Origin: Collinsella tanakaei
GTDB taxonomy: Bacteria > Actinomycetota > Coriobacteriia > Coriobacteriales > Coriobacteriaceae
Direction of reading: 5' to 3'
DNA: 64,000 nt
Assembly: GCF_030373545.1 (NCBI RefSeq)
Contig: NZ_JAUDCO010000004.1
Span: forward strand, 1 to 64,000
Of the stretch, positions 34,125-42,807 are shown piece by piece; position 1 is the stretch's first letter, and the number at the start of each line of letters is the position of its first letter. Position numbers and translations under genes: made by a program. The notes under the pieces are model-generated. The model was not told the DNA's origin. It made no database searches and was given only the letters and a program-made list of their open reading frames with translations.

Positions 34125-34470
34125 GCGTGGCCTCCTCGCTCGTCCACCGGATACCGCGCAGGTCCTGTGTCGCTGTCGGCCTGTGCGTTGACCCCATTAT
34201 GCCCGCCCTTCCCGTTCATCTCCGTTTAAGGCTTGCTTACGCCTGTTTGTACGTTTCGTGACGCAGCAGGTATACGCCACTAAACAGCCGCTTGAGCCGG
34301 CCCGGGTCATGCGCTGCCGTGTGTCCGGTGATGTGTCGGTCCTGTGGACGGACGGGCGGTGACGGCATCACAGGGGTCCGCCTATCGTCCCATTGCAGCG
34401 AAAAGTCCACTGATTGTTTCGGATGTGCCATGAGAGCCTTCGTTCGTATATCTGGGGCGCTTTCGGGTCG

Positions 34471-34476
34471 TATAAT
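34471..34476 (+). promoter_or_regulatory. TATAAT -10 box upstream of the LytTR regulator
   Basis: A perfect TATAAT lies 92 bp before the start codon at 34569, with no good -35 box at 16-18 bp. The 5' leader contains a possible GGGAC / GTCCC hairpin. Otherwise 34125-34568 shows no gene. Confidence 0.35.
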
Positions 34477-34568
34477 CGGCGGTGCGAAAGGTGGGACGGA
34501 CCGGCTTGTTGCCGTGCGTCCCGTCCGCTGCGGAGGTACCGGGAATCGGTGCGTCGAAAGGGGAGCGT

Positions 34569-35279
34569 ATGTTTCGCGTGGCGATACTCGAGGACGATCG
34601 GCAACAAGCCGAGCTGCTCGCCCATATGGTCATGGCCTCTCCGTTTGCCGACCGTATCAAGATTGTCGGGTCTGAGGGATCAGCCGATTCATTTGCCGAG
34701 GCATTCTCCCAAGGTGTCGACATTCTGTTTATGGATATCCGCCTGGGTTCCAACGTCGCTACCGGCATCGATCTGGTCGAGGCCCTGCTCTCGCCAACCA
34801 GCACCACGCAGGTCATCTACGTTTCGGGCTACCTCGAGCACGCGTCGGACGTGTACCGCACCAAGCACACATGGTTTTTGTCCAAACCGGTCGAACAGCT
34901 TGCGCTCGATACCGCGCTCGCGCGCGCCATCGAGAATCTCGAGCAGATCGCCCGCCAGCCCCTGCTGGTGCGCTCGAACGGTGCGCTGCTCCAAATCATG
35001 CCCGACGGCATCATGTATATCGAGAGCGAGCGGCGCAAGGTGCGTATTCACGAGCGAAGCCGCACGATTGAGACGTACGCCAAGATGGCTGACGTCGAGC
35101 AGGGTATGCCGGCGCAGTTTGTCCGCTGCCACAAGAGCTTTCTGGTCAACATGGATTACATCGCCGAGCTGCGCGCCCGCGACGTGGTCCTCATCGACGG
35201 CACGGTGCTGCCCGTAAGTCAGCGCTGCCGTAAAAAGCTCCATGATCGCTTTGTCGACCATGTGGGCAGAGCGCTGTAG
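34569..35279 (+). CDS. LytTR-family response regulator
   Basis: A 236-residue protein. The receiver domain covers residues 1-120, with the acidic pocket E8-D9-D10, phospho-acceptor D56 in 'LFMDIRLG', and the conserved lysine in 'FLSKPV'. A LytTR DNA-binding domain (about 135-236) has 'FVRCHKSFLVNM'. Homologues are AgrA and LytR type regulators. AAAGGGGAG precedes ATG 34569. It is followed eight bases later by two overlapping membrane protein genes that together look like its sensor kinase. Confidence 0.92.
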   Translation: MFRVAILEDDRQQAELLAHMVMASPFADRIKIVGSEGSADSFAEAFSQGVDILFMDIRLGSNVATGIDLVEALLSPTSTTQVIYVSGYLEHASDVYRTKHTWFLSKPVEQLALDTALARAIENLEQIARQPLLVRSNGALLQIMPDGIMYIESERRKVRIHERSRTIETYAKMADVEQGMPAQFVRCHKSFLVNMDYIAELRARDVVLIDGTVLPVSQRCRKKLHDRFVDHVGRAL

Positions 35280-35287
35280 GGAACGTC

Positions 35288-36175
35288 GTGGACCCGCTGT
35301 TCGCTCGCGCGTGCGTCGAGCTTTCCACTCTGGCGGTGAGCATTTCCGTGCTGGTCGGTATGACGTTCATGCTGCCGGTGCGCAGGCCGCCTGTCTACTA
35401 TGCCCTGCAGATCAGCATCATGTTTGCCCTGCAGCTTGCGCACTACGCGTATCCGCTGGCGGCGCAGGTTTCGTTCGCGCTGCTCGTAACGATTGCCCTG
35501 CTGTTTCTCGAAGGGCCCTTCAGATATCGGGTGCTTGCCGTGATGCTCGGCTTCACCCCGGCGATCGTGTCGGAGGCGGTGCTGTCTGGCGTATGGATGC
35601 TGTGGGAGGGCGAACTCGTGACGACGGCGGGCGCCATGCTCGAGAACGCGCCTGCGTCGTGCATCCTTAGGCTGGTCGACATGGTGAGCATCTTGATCGG
35701 CGCCCGTATTTTCAGCTTGCTGTTCAGGCGGCTTGGCAGAAGCCCCGAAGCGCTGTCGGTGCTTGGGCGCTTCCTGCTGCTCCCGGTGCTGCAGGTTGCG
35801 CTCGTCATGGCCGCCCTGTATATGCAGATGTTTGTCTTGGGCTACAGCCTGTTCTTTTGTGCCGGCATGTCGGTCATCTCGCTTGTGTTCTACGCGTCGG
35901 ATCTCCTGATCGTCATCTCCATAGACCGCGCTGCCCGCGCCGACGAGGCACGCGCTCATACGGAGCTCATGCAGATGCAGCTCAAGGGCTATCTGGAGCG
36001 GTGCGAAGAGGTGACACGGCGCAACGCGAGGACCGCTGCGCTTCGCCACGACGCGCGCAATCACGTGCAGGTGATCTCGGGGTTGCTGGACCGCGGTGCC
36101 ACGGATGAGGCGGCGCGCTACGCTGCCGAGTACGCACGCGAGCTCGCGTCGGTGACGGAGGCGCACCATGCATGA
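35288..36175 (+). CDS. Membrane sensor with histidine phosphoacceptor helix but no ATPase domain
   Basis: This 295-residue protein starts at GTG 35288. About six transmembrane segments span residues 8-220, followed by a cytoplasmic helix with R253-H254-D-A-R-N-H, the phosphoacceptor motif of AgrC/CitA-type kinases (RHDxxNH). The protein then ends after about 40 residues with no ATP-binding domain. The next gene overlaps by eight bases in another frame and encodes the missing ATPase. A sequencing frameshift is unlikely because the second protein has its own ribosome site, start and membrane segments. Confidence 0.82.
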   Translation: MDPLFARACVELSTLAVSISVLVGMTFMLPVRRPPVYYALQISIMFALQLAHYAYPLAAQVSFALLVTIALLFLEGPFRYRVLAVMLGFTPAIVSEAVLSGVWMLWEGELVTTAGAMLENAPASCILRLVDMVSILIGARIFSLLFRRLGRSPEALSVLGRFLLLPVLQVALVMAALYMQMFVLGYSLFFCAGMSVISLVFYASDLLIVISIDRAARADEARAHTELMQMQLKGYLERCEEVTRRNARTAALRHDARNHVQVISGLLDRGATDEAARYAAEYARELASVTEAHHA

Positions 36176-37151
36176 GCACGTCTTGCTGCTCGTTGCGGCT
36201 TCGGTGATCTCGATTGCGGTGTCGACGGTCGCCATGTGGACGGCGCTGGGCGACTATCCGGCGTCGCGTCGGCTGCTCAGCCTGATCTTTCCCGTCGGCC
36301 AGATGGGGATCGTGCTGTTCTCGGCGGTCGCGGCAGTTCGGAGCAGCGCGAGCACGCCGTATCTCGTCTTCATCGCGCTGGGTGGGTTCGCCTGCGCAGC
36401 GTGCAATCCGGCGCTCTATCGCGGGCTCGCGCGCGCCGAGGAGCGCGATGCCGAGGCCATGCGGGCGCAGCTGGTCGAGCGCGAGCTCGCAGAGCAAAAG
36501 ATCCGTCTTGAGCGAGCGCGCGAGGTGGCGGGTGACGCCGACCGCATTCGAGATGAACTGCAGGAGCTCTTCTCCCGTGTGGGCGATGCCCTTGCAGCAG
36601 GCGAGAGCAGCCGGGCTCGTCAGCTGCTCGGCAACGTGACGAACATCGTTCCGTCCGTCGGCGCGTCGTACAGTCGCAACCTCGCGGTCGACGCCCTGCT
36701 CGCTTCCAAGGCGGCCTTGTGCGCCGATTCGGATATCGCGATCACCATCCGCGCCGACGTCCCCTTCGCGCTCGATATTCCCGATGTCGAGGTGTGCGCC
36801 CTGCTGTCGAATCTTATCGATAACGCGGTGAACGCCGTTAAGGGGTTCGAGCGGGAGCGTCGCCGCATCGATGTGTCGGTCCGTGCGGCTCAAGGGTATC
36901 TGGCCATGGTGGTGAGCAACCCGGTTGACCATGCGCCCGACGCCGAACGCGAGCGCGCCCGTCGGTCCGCGCATGCGTTTTCGGATGATGCGTGCCTGTG
37001 TGAACATGGCTGGGGCACGTCGATTGTCGAGAGCCTGGCCAAGTTGCATGGCGGGACCGTCAGCACGGAATGCACTCAGGGCATCTATACCGTTCGCGTG
37101 CTCTTGAAGTTGGGGCGGAGCGCCACGTCGTCCGCAGGGGCGCGAGGTTAG
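36168..37151 (+). CDS. Membrane GHKL ATPase (histidine kinase partner lacking the phosphoacceptor His)
   Basis: A 327-residue protein with two to three transmembrane segments (residues 5-85), a coiled coil, and an AgrC/CitA-type HATPase domain with N-box N215-LIDNAVNA and G-box 'HGWGTSIVESLAKLHGG' near 280. The helix that should carry the RHDxxNH histidine reads 'DRIRDELQELFSRVG', without it. GGAGG lies six bases before the ATG, within the upstream gene. Together with the protein at 35288 it makes one complete kinase, so cross-subunit phosphorylation in a heteromer is the simplest model. Confidence 0.84.
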   Translation: MHEHVLLLVAASVISIAVSTVAMWTALGDYPASRRLLSLIFPVGQMGIVLFSAVAAVRSSASTPYLVFIALGGFACAACNPALYRGLARAEERDAEAMRAQLVERELAEQKIRLERAREVAGDADRIRDELQELFSRVGDALAAGESSRARQLLGNVTNIVPSVGASYSRNLAVDALLASKAALCADSDIAITIRADVPFALDIPDVEVCALLSNLIDNAVNAVKGFERERRRIDVSVRAAQGYLAMVVSNPVDHAPDAERERARRSAHAFSDDACLCEHGWGTSIVESLAKLHGGTVSTECTQGIYTVRVLLKLGRSATSSAGARG

Positions 37152-37234
37152 GCGCGTTCGATAGCTGCTGCCAGCCGTCTGCCCGTCATCCGCTGCCGCT
37201 TGCCGACGCGCCGAGCACTCTTGCGGCGTCTGCG

Positions 37235-37363
37235 TATAGTGCCGGCCGGGCGCGGTAATAACAACAATGGACAAAGGGTCCTCCCCACCGAGATATCCGG
37301 TGAGAGCCTTCGAGAGGCGGGGAGGTCGGAGAGCCGGGGCGCGGCATTCGCCCCCGGCTCTCT
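37235..37363 (+). ncRNA. Candidate small structured RNA with terminator hairpin
   Basis: TATAGT (37235-37240) could be a -10 box. Downstream, CCTCCCC (37280-37286) pairs with GGGGAGG (37319-37325), enclosing an ACCG/CGGT hairpin and a GCCT/AGGC hairpin as a three-way junction. A GAGAGCCGGGG / CCCCGGCTCTC stem (37329-37363) follows like a terminator. No protein fits. It could instead be just the 3' end of the kinase operon. No known RNA family recognised. Confidence 0.3.
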
Positions 37364-37405
37364 TCGTGTGTCACGGGGCTGTTTGGGAGACTCTCGTCGC
37401 TGCTT

Positions 37406-37513
37406 GTTGGCCCGCCGGGGTTAAAACACCCTAGGGATTATTTTACATGGCGTATTCTTTAGAATACGCCATGTAAAATAATCCCTAGGGTGTTTTAACC
37501 CCGGCGGGCCAAC
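37406..37513. repeat. 108-bp palindrome: two perfect 53-bp arms with a 2-nt loop
   Basis: Arms 37406-37458 and 37461-37513 are exact reverse complements around TT. The inner 70 bp is A/T-rich, unlike its surroundings. It lies between the convergent kinase operon and the Nudix-Vsr gene, whose stop is 27 bp away. It can act as a bidirectional terminator but is far longer than one needs to be. Confidence 0.95.
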
Positions 37514-37539
37514 CGCCGAGCAGGCCGACAGTCATACCG

Positions 37540-38538
37540 CTACACAGAGCGGATCTGCTGGATGACGCGATCCATGGTCTCGTCGATGCGGTCGCGCTTG
37601 AGCTCGCACTCCCAGATGGTGATGGCGGTCCAGCCGAGCTCGGCAAGCTCGGTACGGGCTTTTGCGTCGCGTTCCACGTTGCGACGGAACTTGGCTTCCC
37701 AAAACTCGGTGTTGCGCTTGGGCACGCTGGGATGGCAGTGGGGGCAACGATGCCAGAAGCATCCGTTGACAAAGATCGCGATGCGCCTGCCCGGAAACGC
37801 GATGTCCGGTCTCCCGGGTGCCTTCTTCCACTGCAGGCGATAGCCGGTGAGCCCTGCTGCGCGCAGGCGCTGGCGCACGAGCATCTCGGGCTTGGTGTTC
37901 GCGCGCTTGTTGCCCTGCATGGACTTCTTGATGGCCGCTCGGCGCCGCACCAGCTCGGTCTCGGCGGCGGTCAGGTCGCTGGTGTCGATGCCGTCGAGCA
38001 GGGAGCGCTTCTTCTTTGCCGTGCGCGCCTTCTTGCGCTTTTGCGGTCGAGCGCCCGCAGGCGGCTCATCGTCTGCGTCGGAGCTGCCCTGAGCGGTCGT
38101 GTCATCCGGCGACATATCGTCGGGCCGCGCCGCGTCGAGCGCAAGCGCCTCGACCAAACCCTTATCGGCGGGCATCCATTCGACGCTGGCGAGCGTACGG
38201 CGGCTGATCCAGCGAATGTCCAGCTGCCGATCGCTGCACTGCGGCTCCGCGGCGCCCGCTTCGGTGTCGATCCGGCAGAAGAAGCACTCCATCGACAGAT
38301 GGAAGTCCTCGTAATCGTATTCGACCGTATAGAAGTCGCGCAGGTCCGTCACGCGCACCTGCAGCTCTTCTTGAAGCTCGCGTATGCAGGCGTCCTCGGG
38401 CGTCTCGCCGCGCTCGACCTTGCCGCCCGGAAACTCCCAGAGTCCCTGCATATCGCCATAGCCGCGCTGAACGGCGAGAACCTCGTCGCTCTCGCCGCCT
38501 CTGCGTATGATTCCTGCTGCTACATGTACCGTTTTCAT
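37540..38538 (-). CDS. Nudix hydrolase fused to Vsr mismatch endonuclease
   Basis: A 332-residue two-domain protein. Residues 1-130 form a MutT/NudG-like Nudix hydrolase with the complete box GGK-V-E-R-G-E...REL-Q-E-E-L (38-59). A charged linker (about 130-195) with KKRKKARTAKKKR follows. Residues about 205-332 form a very-short-patch-repair endonuclease with NTKPEMLVR, GRPDIAFP, FVNGCFWHRC and FRRNVERD. Vsr nicks beside T:G mismatches left by 5-methylcytosine deamination; NudG-type enzymes hydrolyse CTP, dCTP and 5-methyl-dCTP. The start MKTVHV is preferred to an ATG nine bases upstream; TACAAT just ahead suggests a very short leader. No DNA methyltransferase lies nearby. Confidence 0.92.
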   Translation of the reverse strand: MKTVHVAAGIIRRGGESDEVLAVQRGYGDMQGLWEFPGGKVERGETPEDACIRELQEELQVRVTDLRDFYTVEYDYEDFHLSMECFFCRIDTEAGAAEPQCSDRQLDIRWISRRTLASVEWMPADKGLVEALALDAARPDDMSPDDTTAQGSSDADDEPPAGARPQKRKKARTAKKKRSLLDGIDTSDLTAAETELVRRRAAIKKSMQGNKRANTKPEMLVRQRLRAAGLTGYRLQWKKAPGRPDIAFPGRRIAIFVNGCFWHRCPHCHPSVPKRNTEFWEAKFRRNVERDAKARTELAELGWTAITIWECELKRDRIDETMDRVIQQIRSV

Positions 38539-38704
38539 GGCCACCATTGTACACGTGACGCTGCGCGCCGAGCGGCAGAACGCGGCTGCGCCCGTGGCCT
38601 TAAGCCCGCCTTAACCAACCTTACAAAACCGCAATCCAGATGTAAGCCAAATCGATGGATGCCCACAGGCGCCTGCGCGACTATAGCGTCAGGAGGTGGT
38701 TGTC

Positions 38705-38866
38705 ATGCAGGCAACAGACATCAGGAACCAGCGCCGCAACCCGTATGATATTCAAGACGACCCGCAGGGTATCGGGATGAGCGCAATCGAGATGGTCCTG
38801 TGGCTGCTGGTCATGGCGGTGCTTTCTGTCGTCATGATCTGGCTACTGTGGGCCCACACGCGCTGA
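38705..38866 (+). CDS. Small single-TM protein
   Basis: A 53-residue protein: a polar N-terminus of 25 residues, then one transmembrane segment (27-50) rich in Leu, Val, Met and Trp. AGGAGG lies eight bases before the ATG, a strong sign of translation. It is 76 bp upstream of the ABC transporter genes in the same direction and may be an accessory peptide of that transporter. No family recognised. Confidence 0.6.
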   Translation: MQATDIRNQRRNPYDIQDDPQGIGMSAIEMVLWLLVMAVLSVVMIWLLWAHTR

Positions 38867-38942
38867 TCGGCGACGCCCCAGGCAGCGTGGCTGTGCCCCT
38901 TTGCCATGGGTCCCGTTTTGCTATGAGGAGAGGAATGTGAGT

Positions 38943-39830
38943 ATGGGAATGCATACGATCGATACCCGGGACGGTGGCGCGAACGCGCGCGTCCAGATGA
39001 CCCTGCCGTCGTCGCTGAGGGGCACTTCTGCGCCTGTTCGCCAGTTCGCAACAGCGCAGGCCGCCGGGCCGGTGCTGGACGTACGACATGTCGAGAAGGT
39101 CTACGGCTCGCGCAACAACGTGACACGCGCCCTGGCCGACGTTTCGTTTTCGGTGATGCGCGGCGAGTTCGTCGGCATCATGGGAGCCTCGGGATCCGGC
39201 AAATCGACACTGCTCAACTGCGTATCCACCATCGACGCCGTGACGAGCGGCTCGGTGAGCATCAACGGTGTCGACGTGACGGGCATGAAGCCTGCGAAGC
39301 TCACGCGCTTCCGGCGCGAGCAGCTCGGCTTCATCTTTCAGGATTCCAACCTGCTCGACACGCTGACGGCGCGCGAGAACATCGCCTTGCCGCTCACCAT
39401 CAGCCGCGTGCCCGCGCGCGAGACGCTCGTGCGCGTTGAGGCCGTGGCGTCGCGCCTGGCCATCACCGAGGTGCTCGACAAGTATCCCTACCAGATGTCG
39501 GGTGGCCAGCAGCAGCGCGTGGCCGCCGCGCGCGCCCTGGTCACCAACCCGGCGGTCATCATGGCCGACGAGCCGACCGGCGCGCTGGATTCCAAGAACG
39601 CGCGTCTTCTGCTCGAGTGTCTCGAGACCATGAACCGTACCTACCAGGCGACGGTCCTCATGGTGACGCACGACAGTTTCGCCGCGAGCTACACCAACCG
39701 CGTGCTGTTCATTCGCGACGGCCGCATCTTCACCGAGCTGCGTCGCGGGGGCACGCCGCGCCAGGAGTTCTTCAACAGCATCATGGAGGTCGTCGCGATG
39801 ATGGGCGGTGAGGGTTCCGATGCTCTGTAA
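38943..39830 (+). CDS. ABC transporter ATP-binding protein (BceA/MacB-like)
   Basis: This 295-residue ATPase has a 40-residue N-terminal extension before the usual '[11 protein letters not shown]' start. Walker A is GASGSGKST (81-89), the Q-loop is 'IFQDSNLLD', the signature is SGGQQ (186-190) and Walker B is VIMADE (205-210). It pairs with the FtsX-type permease whose gene overlaps by 11 bases. BceAB-type transporters commonly sense or remove cell-wall-active peptides. GAGGAGAGG precedes ATG 38943. Confidence 0.92.
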   Translation: MGMHTIDTRDGGANARVQMTLPSSLRGTSAPVRQFATAQAAGPVLDVRHVEKVYGSRNNVTRALADVSFSVMRGEFVGIMGASGSGKSTLLNCVSTIDAVTSGSVSINGVDVTGMKPAKLTRFRREQLGFIFQDSNLLDTLTARENIALPLTISRVPARETLVRVEAVASRLAITEVLDKYPYQMSGGQQQRVAAARALVTNPAVIMADEPTGALDSKNARLLLECLETMNRTYQATVLMVTHDSFAASYTNRVLFIRDGRIFTELRRGGTPRQEFFNSIMEVVAMMGGEGSDAL

Positions 39831-42027
39831 GCTCGCATGGGGCAACGTGCGCCGTGCGGGTCGCGACTATCTCGTCTACCTGCTGACGCTCACGCTTGCC
39901 GTCACGGTGTTCTACGCGTTCAACACCATTTCGTTCCAGGTCGATATCGCCGGGGTGAGCGAGCAAAACGCCGGCATGGGCGAGGCGCTCGGCGGCATCA
40001 TCAGCGGTCTTACCGTGTTCCTGGCTATTGTCATGGGCTTTCTCATGGTCTACGCCAACAACTTCATCATGAAGCGGCGCAAAAAGGAGTTCGGTCTCTA
40101 CCAGGTGCTCGGTATGAGCCGCGGGCAGGTGGCGCGCATCATGACGCTCGAGACGCTGTTCGTCTCGCTTGCGGCCCTTGTGCTCGGCCTTGTCATGGGG
40201 CTTGCGCTCTCGCAGCTCATGGTGTTTTTCACCGCGTCGATCTTCAAGACGCAGATTGCGAACTTCCGGTTTTTCGTCTCACCGAGTGCCCTTGTCATGA
40301 CGGTGGGATGCCTGGTGGCAATCTTCATCGTGACGCTCGTGTTCAACCTGCGCGTGGTCAGGCGTGCGCGCATCATCGACCTCATGAGCGCCGGCCGCAC
40401 CAACGAGACGATCAAGACGCGCAACCCTTGGGTCTCGGCGGTCATCTTCCTCGTTGGTCTTGCCGCCATCGTCGCCGCATACGTGCGACTGCTGCACGAC
40501 GGCCTGCCCTATGACGGCGCGCCCGAGGGGATGCGGGCCTTCGGCATCACCACGCTCATCGTGGTGGTCGGCACCATCCTGTTCTTCTTCGGCCTGTCGG
40601 GCTTTCTGCTCAAAGCGCTGCAGGGCGTGCGCGGCCTGTATTGGCGCGGCCTCAACATGGTGACGCTGCGTCAGCTTGCCGCCAAGGTCAACACGGTGAG
40701 CCTGTCCATGGCCGTCATCGCGATGATCCTGTTTTTGGCCATCACGTCGGTGACGACGGGCATGTCGCTTGCCGACACGATGAACAACTCCGTCGAGCGC
40801 GGCACACCGGTGGATTACACGACGTCGGTGACGTATTACAGCCAGCCGCTCGTAGACGAATGGAACGCCGACCCGACCATCACCGGGGGAGAGGGCGGTG
40901 TGACGTTTGCGGCGACCGATGAGCCGGTGGATGTCATGGAGCTCTCGTCGCACCAGACGCTCAATCCCGACACGCCCGAGGCCGAGCCCTTCGACCTTTC
41001 GTCCATTACGGGCTCCTACGTGCAGGTCGATGTGTATGATTCCACCCCGCGCGGGGCGGCGCGCCCGCTGGTCACGCTGCAGGATCTGTGCGATGCGGTC
41101 GACATGCCGCTGCCTGCGGGCACCGAGTCCTCCGATGTCGAATCGCTCGGCCTGCAGGTCGTGCGGGAGAGCAACTACAACGACTATCTGGCGTTTCGCG
41201 GCATGGAGCAGGTCGATCTGGGGGATGACGGCTATACGCTGCTGTCCGACATGGGCGAAACCGTCAACGTGATCTACAACGCTGTTCTGAGCGAGGGCGT
41301 CGAGCTCAACATGGGCGGCCATATCCTGCATCCGGTTCAGGATCGCGTGAACGAGGACGCGAGCGTGTTCGTGAACTCGATGATGGGCATGAACTCCGGC
41401 ACCATCGTGCTGCCCGACGCGCTCGTCGACGCGCTCGCCTTGCCGCCGTACACGAGCTATCTGCTTGTGAACTATGCGGATGACATCGACGGCCAGCAGG
41501 CGGACGCCTATATCGACACGCCCCGTCGCTACGGCGATGTGGTTGCCGACGGTTCCGATGCGATCGTGGGCGGCTGGGGCGTCGAGGCGACCCGCACCAC
41601 CACGTACGAGAGCACCGACTCCATGAACGGCCTGATCAGCTACCTGGCGATCTACATCGGCTTCGTGCTTGTGGTGGCCTGTGCGGCGATCCTGACGATT
41701 CAGCAGCTCTCGGGCGTGGCGGATGCAAGCGCCAACTACCGGATCCTGTCCGAGCTGGGCTGCGATCGCGCTCAGATCGCGCACTCGGTGCTTGCCCAGC
41801 AGACGGTCTTCTTCGTGCTGCCGCTTGCGATGGGCATCGCGCACTCCATCTGCGCGCTGTCGGTGATCATCAAGCTCGTGGCACTGTTCGGCGGGTTTAC
41901 CATCGGTGGCACCGTGGGGCTCGTGACCCTGATCTTCCTGATTGCCTACGGCGGTTACTTCTGCGTGACCTACCTGATGGGCAAGGGCATCCTGCGCGAT
42001 GCGACGAGGGCCCGCCACGCCGCGTAG
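39820..42027 (+). CDS. FtsX-type ABC permease (BceB-like)
   Basis: A 735-residue membrane protein opening '[28 protein letters not shown]', the standard BceB/FtsX start. Groups of transmembrane segments surround a large extracytoplasmic domain (about residues 325-605), and the usual FtsX three-helix block lies at the C-terminus. Length is a little above the 650-670 usual for BceB because of the outer domain. The start at 39820 has GAGGG five bases upstream and overlaps the ATPase gene. Confidence 0.9.
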   Translation: MLCKLAWGNVRRAGRDYLVYLLTLTLAVTVFYAFNTISFQVDIAGVSEQNAGMGEALGGIISGLTVFLAIVMGFLMVYANNFIMKRRKKEFGLYQVLGMSRGQVARIMTLETLFVSLAALVLGLVMGLALSQLMVFFTASIFKTQIANFRFFVSPSALVMTVGCLVAIFIVTLVFNLRVVRRARIIDLMSAGRTNETIKTRNPWVSAVIFLVGLAAIVAAYVRLLHDGLPYDGAPEGMRAFGITTLIVVVGTILFFFGLSGFLLKALQGVRGLYWRGLNMVTLRQLAAKVNTVSLSMAVIAMILFLAITSVTTGMSLADTMNNSVERGTPVDYTTSVTYYSQPLVDEWNADPTITGGEGGVTFAATDEPVDVMELSSHQTLNPDTPEAEPFDLSSITGSYVQVDVYDSTPRGAARPLVTLQDLCDAVDMPLPAGTESSDVESLGLQVVRESNYNDYLAFRGMEQVDLGDDGYTLLSDMGETVNVIYNAVLSEGVELNMGGHILHPVQDRVNEDASVFVNSMMGMNSGTIVLPDALVDALALPPYTSYLLVNYADDIDGQQADAYIDTPRRYGDVVADGSDAIVGGWGVEATRTTTYESTDSMNGLISYLAIYIGFVLVVACAAILTIQQLSGVADASANYRILSELGCDRAQIAHSVLAQQTVFFVLPLAMGIAHSICALSVIIKLVALFGGFTIGGTVGLVTLIFLIAYGGYFCVTYLMGKGILRDATRARHAA

Positions 42028-42063
42028 CGCGCGACAGAGGATGGGCAGACATCGGATGCGGCG

Positions 42064-42089
42064 GGGGACGGCTACGAGCCGTCCCCTTT
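42064..42089 (+). terminator. Terminator of the ABC transporter operon
   Basis: A GGGGACGGCT / AGCCGTCCCC perfect stem with a 3-nt loop is followed by TTT, 37 bp after the permease stop. Its arms also belong to the GGGGACG-type repeat family seen elsewhere. Confidence 0.75.
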
Positions 42090-42124
42090 GCCGCCTTTTG
42101 CTCCGCTTTCGACCCTATCAAACA

Positions 42125-42161
42125 AAAAGCCCGCATGCCGCTAAGGCGGCCTGCGGGCTTC
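42125..42161 (-). terminator. Terminator of the 54-residue gene
   Basis: An AAGCCCGCA / TGCGGGCTT stem, with an inner GCCGC/GCGGC stem, has an A run on the plus-strand left side that reads as a T run on the minus strand, 33 bp after that gene's stop. Confidence 0.75.
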
Positions 42162-42193
42162 AACGCACCGTGGTGCGGTATGTTCGCTGAGAA

Positions 42194-42358
42194 CTAGGCG
42201 GCGAGACGGCCGTAGACGGAGGAGGCCTTCGGGGTCACGTGAGCGGCGCGGTCAAGGTAAGCACCGTTGCTGATGCCGGGCACGGCGGCCTCGAGCTCGT
42301 TGGAGAAGAGGTTCGCGATAGCCTTGGCGGTGGACTGGAGCAGATTGATGGCGGCCAT
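42194..42358 (-). CDS. 54-residue protein of unknown function
   Basis: A short protein beginning 'MAAINLLQSTAKAIANLFSNE', amphipathic in its first half and polar in the second, with no signal peptide. It has its own predicted promoter, an AAGGAAAGGAAG ribosome site and a terminator, so it is probably a separately expressed gene. An inverted repeat, GAACGGAC / GTCCGTTC (42392-42399 and 42418-42425), lies in its 5' leader. A peptide or small regulator is possible; I do not recognise it. Confidence 0.65.
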   Translation of the reverse strand: MAAINLLQSTAKAIANLFSNELEAAVPGISNGAYLDRAAHVTPKASSVYGRLAA

Positions 42359-42443
42359 AGTTCTTCCTTTCCTTCGACATCCTATGGAAATGAACGGACC
42401 GTTCGTTGCGGGTAATCGTCCGTTCACCGATTTGCCGAGGGCA

Positions 42444-42472
42444 AGTCTAGAGGGTCCATCAGGCGGTTTCAA
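42444..42472 (-). promoter_or_regulatory. Sigma-70-type promoter of the 54-residue gene
   Basis: On the minus strand TTGAAA (42467-42472) and TAGACT (42444-42449) are separated by 17 bp. The predicted start site is near 42437, giving a leader of about 80 nt. Confidence 0.6.
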
Positions 42473-42729
42473 GGCTCATCGGTAACCATTTTGAAATCAT
42501 TCAAGACTCGCACATAATCCGCAGGTCAAAGTGGTATTTCTGCAGCAATCGCTGCACCGCGGGATAGCGCTGGAGCGCGATTATTCCGCTTATGTGGGCC
42601 TGCATGGCGTCAACATGGGGTTGACGACCATAATTCCTTCACATGCTCGTGTTAACGGCCCTCACCGCTCGACACCCCGAGGCTCGTCCCGAACTGCTTC
42701 GCAGATTGTCTATGCGCTGCGATTGCATG

Positions 42730-42768
42730 GCGAGACCCCGCGCTCCCTATGGGAGCACGGGGTCTCGC
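42730..42768 (-). terminator. Strong hairpin downstream of the small gene at 42808
   Basis: A GCGAGACCCCG...GCTCCC / GGGAGC..CGGGGTCTCGC stem has about 17 paired bases and a 3-nt loop. It lies 40 bp after the stop of the minus-strand gene. No clear T run. The rest of 42473-42807 shows no convincing gene. Confidence 0.55.
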
Positions 42769-42807
42769 GCATCGCCCCGCACGGCGGGGCATCAGATGCA
42801 AGAGGGC

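Noticed and set aside
35288-37151. A frameshift breaking one histidine kinase gene
   Set aside because: The downstream protein has its own start, ribosome site and transmembrane segments, and its own phosphoacceptor-position helix that simply lacks the histidine.
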